DNA of 64,000 nt from DATENM01 sp045807765 (GTDB lineage Bacteria > Acidobacteriota > Blastocatellia > UBA7656), in NCBI GenBank assembly GCA_045807765.1, contig JBJMGU010000246.1, positions 39,192 through 103,191 on the forward strand. Direction: 5' to 3'. The translations under genes and the position numbers were made by a program. Positions 61,580 to 64,000 of this stretch are shown piece after piece. Under the pieces are notes generated by a model. That model saw only the letters and a list, made by a program, of their open reading frames with translations, made no database searches and was not told where the DNA came from. Position 1 is the first letter of the stretch. Each line of letters starts with the position of its first letter.

Positions 61580-64000
61580 TCAGCGCAGCTTCATCGTCGG
61601 GTCGCCGAGCAGTATCCATGTGCGGCGCACGTCTACATCGCTGATGGCGGCTTTGGCTTTCGTAACCGCTTCGCCCATTCGCAGTCCGGCATCGCCGAAC
61701 AGCAAGCGATAGAGCTGCTGGTTCATCTGCGCCTGATCTGCCGGGCCGGTGATGCCTGACGATGCCCACACCGCCACCGCGCCGCCGCGCTCGGCTTTCA
61801 ATAGGCTGCCGCCCAGGCTGTCGAGCGCCGGGTCTATGAAGTAGCCGTTCAGGCAGGTCATCATCACAAACAGCGGCAGATGCTCGGCGTTCGTCAAACG
61901 GCTGGCGTCTTCGTTCGTCAGAAGGTCGCCGCGCCACAGGTTGACGTTGCCGTGGCCGACATAATTGACCACCTTCTGCCCGCGACCAAGCGCCGCCAGC
62001 AATTCGCTGCGGGCGCTCGTACTGCCTGCGCCACGGGCGATCTGGTTGACCCGTAGTGTATCGGGCATCAATGTCGCAAGCTGCCGCGCCGCCGATTCAA
62101 AGTTAAAGCCATCGTTGGCGTCGGCTACGAGCGTCGCTTCACGGGCCGGGCTGGAATGTTCATAAGCGATGATCTTGGCGACGAGCGCCGCCGCTTCCGT
62201 GGGCGTGCGCGCCGGCAGACGGCCTACGGCCAGCTTCGCCAGCCCGTCATCTGCGATGTCAGCAAACCAGTCGTCGCTGGCGGTCTCCATCTCTGCCGTA
62301 TCGATGAGCTTCGTCGGCACCACATCGCTATCGCCGAAACCGAGGTAGTTGCGCGCGTCATAGCTGGCGCTGCCGGCAAGCAAGAGAAAGCGCGGCGCCT
62401 GCTTCCAGTGGCTTGCCGCGTAGCTGACGAAGTCCTTCAAGGCTTGCGGCGTCTTGTTGCCGAAGCTGAATTCGTCATAGACATCTTCAACGTCTACAAC
62501 TGCAACGCTCAGCCCCTGGCTCTGCCTCAAGGCGACGAGCGGTTGTAAGGCTTCAGTGAATTCGCGGCGCGTGAAGATCAACAGGTCCGCGCCGTTCGCC
62601 GCACGCCGCCACCTCGAAGGTTGATTGGCGATGGTTGTCGCCGGCTTCTTGATCTGCGAATCACTGAGCGCCAGCAGCCGCCGCTCGCCCGCGCCCGGAA
62701 CCGCCGCTGTGATTGCATAGCCGCCTTTGCCGCCGCTGACCGTGCCTTGAATCTCCTGCACGGCGCTGGGGTCTGTGACATCAATCAGCCGCACCGCCGC
62801 GCCGGTAAAGCCCGCGATGCTGACTTGCTGGCCGCCCTGCGCCGTCAGCCGCAAAGCGTTGTTGTCGGCCACGAAGCTGTGCGGGTAGGTGATGCGGATA
62901 GCGTCTAGCAGACTGACATCGCTCGGCCCGCCGCGCGCCAGCAGTTGCACATGATTTTCGCCCTCTTTGAGCAACGCTGCGGGAATGGCCAGATTCGTCT
63001 TCCCGGCGGACTGACCGATGAAATCGAGCGTGCCGATCTCCGCGCCGTTCAATTGCAGAGCGACCGTGTGCGGCAGATGCGTCAGACCTTGCAGCGACAC
63101 TTCGACGGTGGCCATGTCGTTCGGCTTTGACGCCAGATGCTGAACCCACAACGACTGGTCGAGCAGCTGGCCCGACACCGTCGCGCCAAAGAAGTTCTCG
63201 CCCTCGCCGTTTCGCAACACGGTGAAATAGACGCTGCGGTCTTTGCGCTCGATAGTGTAAGGGAAATTACTCACCACCGCCAGCTTGCCTTTGGCGACAG
63301 CGGTATTGATGCGGCGGCCCGGCCCGCTGCCGGTGACCAGCCAATAGACACGCGTGTCGGTCGAAGCGACATCGAGTCCCGTTGCATAGAATTCAATAGC
63401 GTCGCCCGCATCAAAGCGCCCGTCCTGCTCGCCACGCACCTTGATAGGCTGTTGAACGCCATCAACGAACATTTGCAAGGAGCGCGGATCAACGCGCGGG
63501 TCAAGCCCCGCCGCGACCAGTTCCGCTTGCGTGACGCGATAGAAGCCTTCCTGCTTAATAGCCATCTTCACCGCCGGCTGTGCGGCCAGCGCCGACTGCG
63601 CTTTTAAGGCTACGGGCGTGAGCGGCGCAAGCGGCGCGGCATTGGCGGCAGCCTGCGAGAGGGTGCCGCTAACAAGCATGGATTCGCGCAGCCCAAGCTG
63701 GCTCAGCATCAGCGATTGGCCGAGGCCGGCTGCCGCATTCTTGGCTGTCGTGCCGGTTGCGACGAACGGCCCGTGCCATGTGCTGGTGCCGTTCAGGTCA
63801 ACGTCTTCGAGCCAGTAGCGCGCCGCACCCGCCGGCGGCGTGTCGGCCCAGCTATACGAGTGACCCGATAGCAAAGACTTGCCCGGCCCGACCAGCAGCG
63901 CCGAGCCGCCGACCAGTTGTGGCGTGATCCGCGTGCGGACGCCGTTCTGCTCGCGGTAGACATGGTAGCCGAGGTTGTCGACTTCGACAGACGAGTTCCA
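61580..64000 (-). CDS. C25-family (gingipain-like) cysteine peptidase, N-terminus beyond window
   Basis: The frame is open to the window edge: 42 residues upstream of the first possible start at 63874 include VEVDNLGYHVYREQNGVRTR, a fibronectin-III-like strand pattern typical of acidobacterial exported proteins, so the gene is 5'-truncated. The visible 806 residues hold a C-terminal peptidase C25 domain: QGLSVAVVDVEDVYDEFSFG, VPTKLIDT, catalytic His in VVNYVGHGNVNLW and nucleophile Cys in FVMMTCLNGYF. It should cut proteins outside the cell after Arg or Lys, as gingipains do; specificity is unknown. Stops 3 codons after TMKLR near a palindrome. Confidence 0.9.
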   Translation of the reverse strand, partial: WNSSVEVDNLGYHVYREQNGVRTRITPQLVGGSALLVGPGKSLLSGHSYSWADTPPAGAARYWLEDVDLNGTSTWHGPFVATGTTAKNAAAGLGQSLMLSQLGLRESMLVSGTLSQAAANAAPLAPLTPVALKAQSALAAQPAVKMAIKQEGFYRVTQAELVAAGLDPRVDPRSLQMFVDGVQQPIKVRGEQDGRFDAGDAIEFYATGLDVASTDTRVYWLVTGSGPGRRINTAVAKGKLAVVSNFPYTIERKDRSVYFTVLRNGEGENFFGATVSGQLLDQSLWVQHLASKPNDMATVEVSLQGLTHLPHTVALQLNGAEIGTLDFIGQSAGKTNLAIPAALLKEGENHVQLLARGGPSDVSLLDAIRITYPHSFVADNNALRLTAQGGQQVSIAGFTGAAVRLIDVTDPSAVQEIQGTVSGGKGGYAITAAVPGAGERRLLALSDSQIKKPATTIANQPSRWRRAANGADLLIFTRREFTEALQPLVALRQSQGLSVAVVDVEDVYDEFSFGNKTPQALKDFVSYAASHWKQAPRFLLLAGSASYDARNYLGFGDSDVVPTKLIDTAEMETASDDWFADIADDGLAKLAVGRLPARTPTEAAALVAKIIAYEHSSPAREATLVADANDGFNFESAARQLATLMPDTLRVNQIARGAGSTSARSELLAALGRGQKVVNYVGHGNVNLWRGDLLTNEDASRLTNAEHLPLFVMMTCLNGYFIDPALDSLGGSLLKAERGGAVAVWASSGITGPADQAQMNQQLYRLLFGDAGLRMGEAVTKAKAAISDVDVRRTWILLGDPTMKLR

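Overview
The window is GC-rich chromosomal DNA from a Gram-negative, outer-membrane-bearing heterotroph. The best fit is an acidobacterium, probably of the Blastocatellia type. Pointers are KDO synthesis (kdsA, kdsB), lipoproteins with clear lipoboxes, a PknB-type kinase joined through one membrane helix to a PD40/TolB-like propeller, BACON-type domains, a radical SAM gene carrying an intein, and very many exported peptidases. The placement is inferred from gene style; no rRNA or marker gene was compared. No phage, IS element or CRISPR array was seen.

Layout. 0-3.4 kb: exported protein, aldehyde dehydrogenase, and a nucleotidyltransferase-like gene overlapping a 46-residue partner. 3.4-10 kb: large exported protein, gene-poor stretch with a tRNA-Ser(UGA), then a kinase-propeller gene and a BON lipoprotein. 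10.6-16 kb: M14 peptidase, a small low-GC two-gene cassette (DUF5678-like plus retropepsin-like) between two copies of the peptidase gene's 3' end, then an S10 carboxypeptidase. 16.2-21.3 kb: glycoside hydrolase with two BACON-like domains, then a lower-GC block (cysteine-rich exported protein, SurA-like/DsbA-like fusion, zinc-ribbon HTH protein). 21.8-36 kb: spermidine-synthase-like membrane/TPR fusion, Zn peptidase, methyltransferase-SPOR-slipin-NfeD cluster, M55 peptidase, DUF4350 protein, degenerate M1 peptidase and kdsA. 36-44 kb: NDH-2, intein-bearing radical SAM protein, small helical proteins, a candidate structured RNA, M49-like lipoprotein, endonuclease/phosphatase and nucleotidyltransferase-fold proteins. 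44.5-49.9 kb: a probable glycoside 3-oxidation cluster (GMC oxidoreductase, its subunit 3, Gfo/Idh/MocA, NagB-like protein, divergent DUF1080). 50-55 kb: kdsB-pyrG, DinB, PH-domain protein, HAD phosphatase, cold-shock protein. 55.4-64 kb: a minus-strand run of small metabolic genes ending in a C25 (gingipain-like) peptidase cut by the window edge.

How the parts work together: the window is dominated by envelope and exported degradative functions, with at least eight peptidase or peptidase-like genes, a glycosidase and a 3-keto-sugar route, plus KDO/CTP supply for lipopolysaccharide.

The most unusual signals are: (1) a family of palindromes built from tandem heptamers, different in sequence at each site, of which all five intergenic copies abut or contain the stop codon of the gene upstream, plus an octamer relative lying in frame inside a gene; (2) the two-gene cassette flanked by 49-bp copies of a gene end; (3) a consensus promoter feeding a strongly structured gene-free RNA at about 39.9 kb; (4) an intein whose +1 residue is the third cysteine of a radical SAM CX3CX2C motif; (5) the cysteine-rich exported protein beside its own DsbA-like oxidoreductase.
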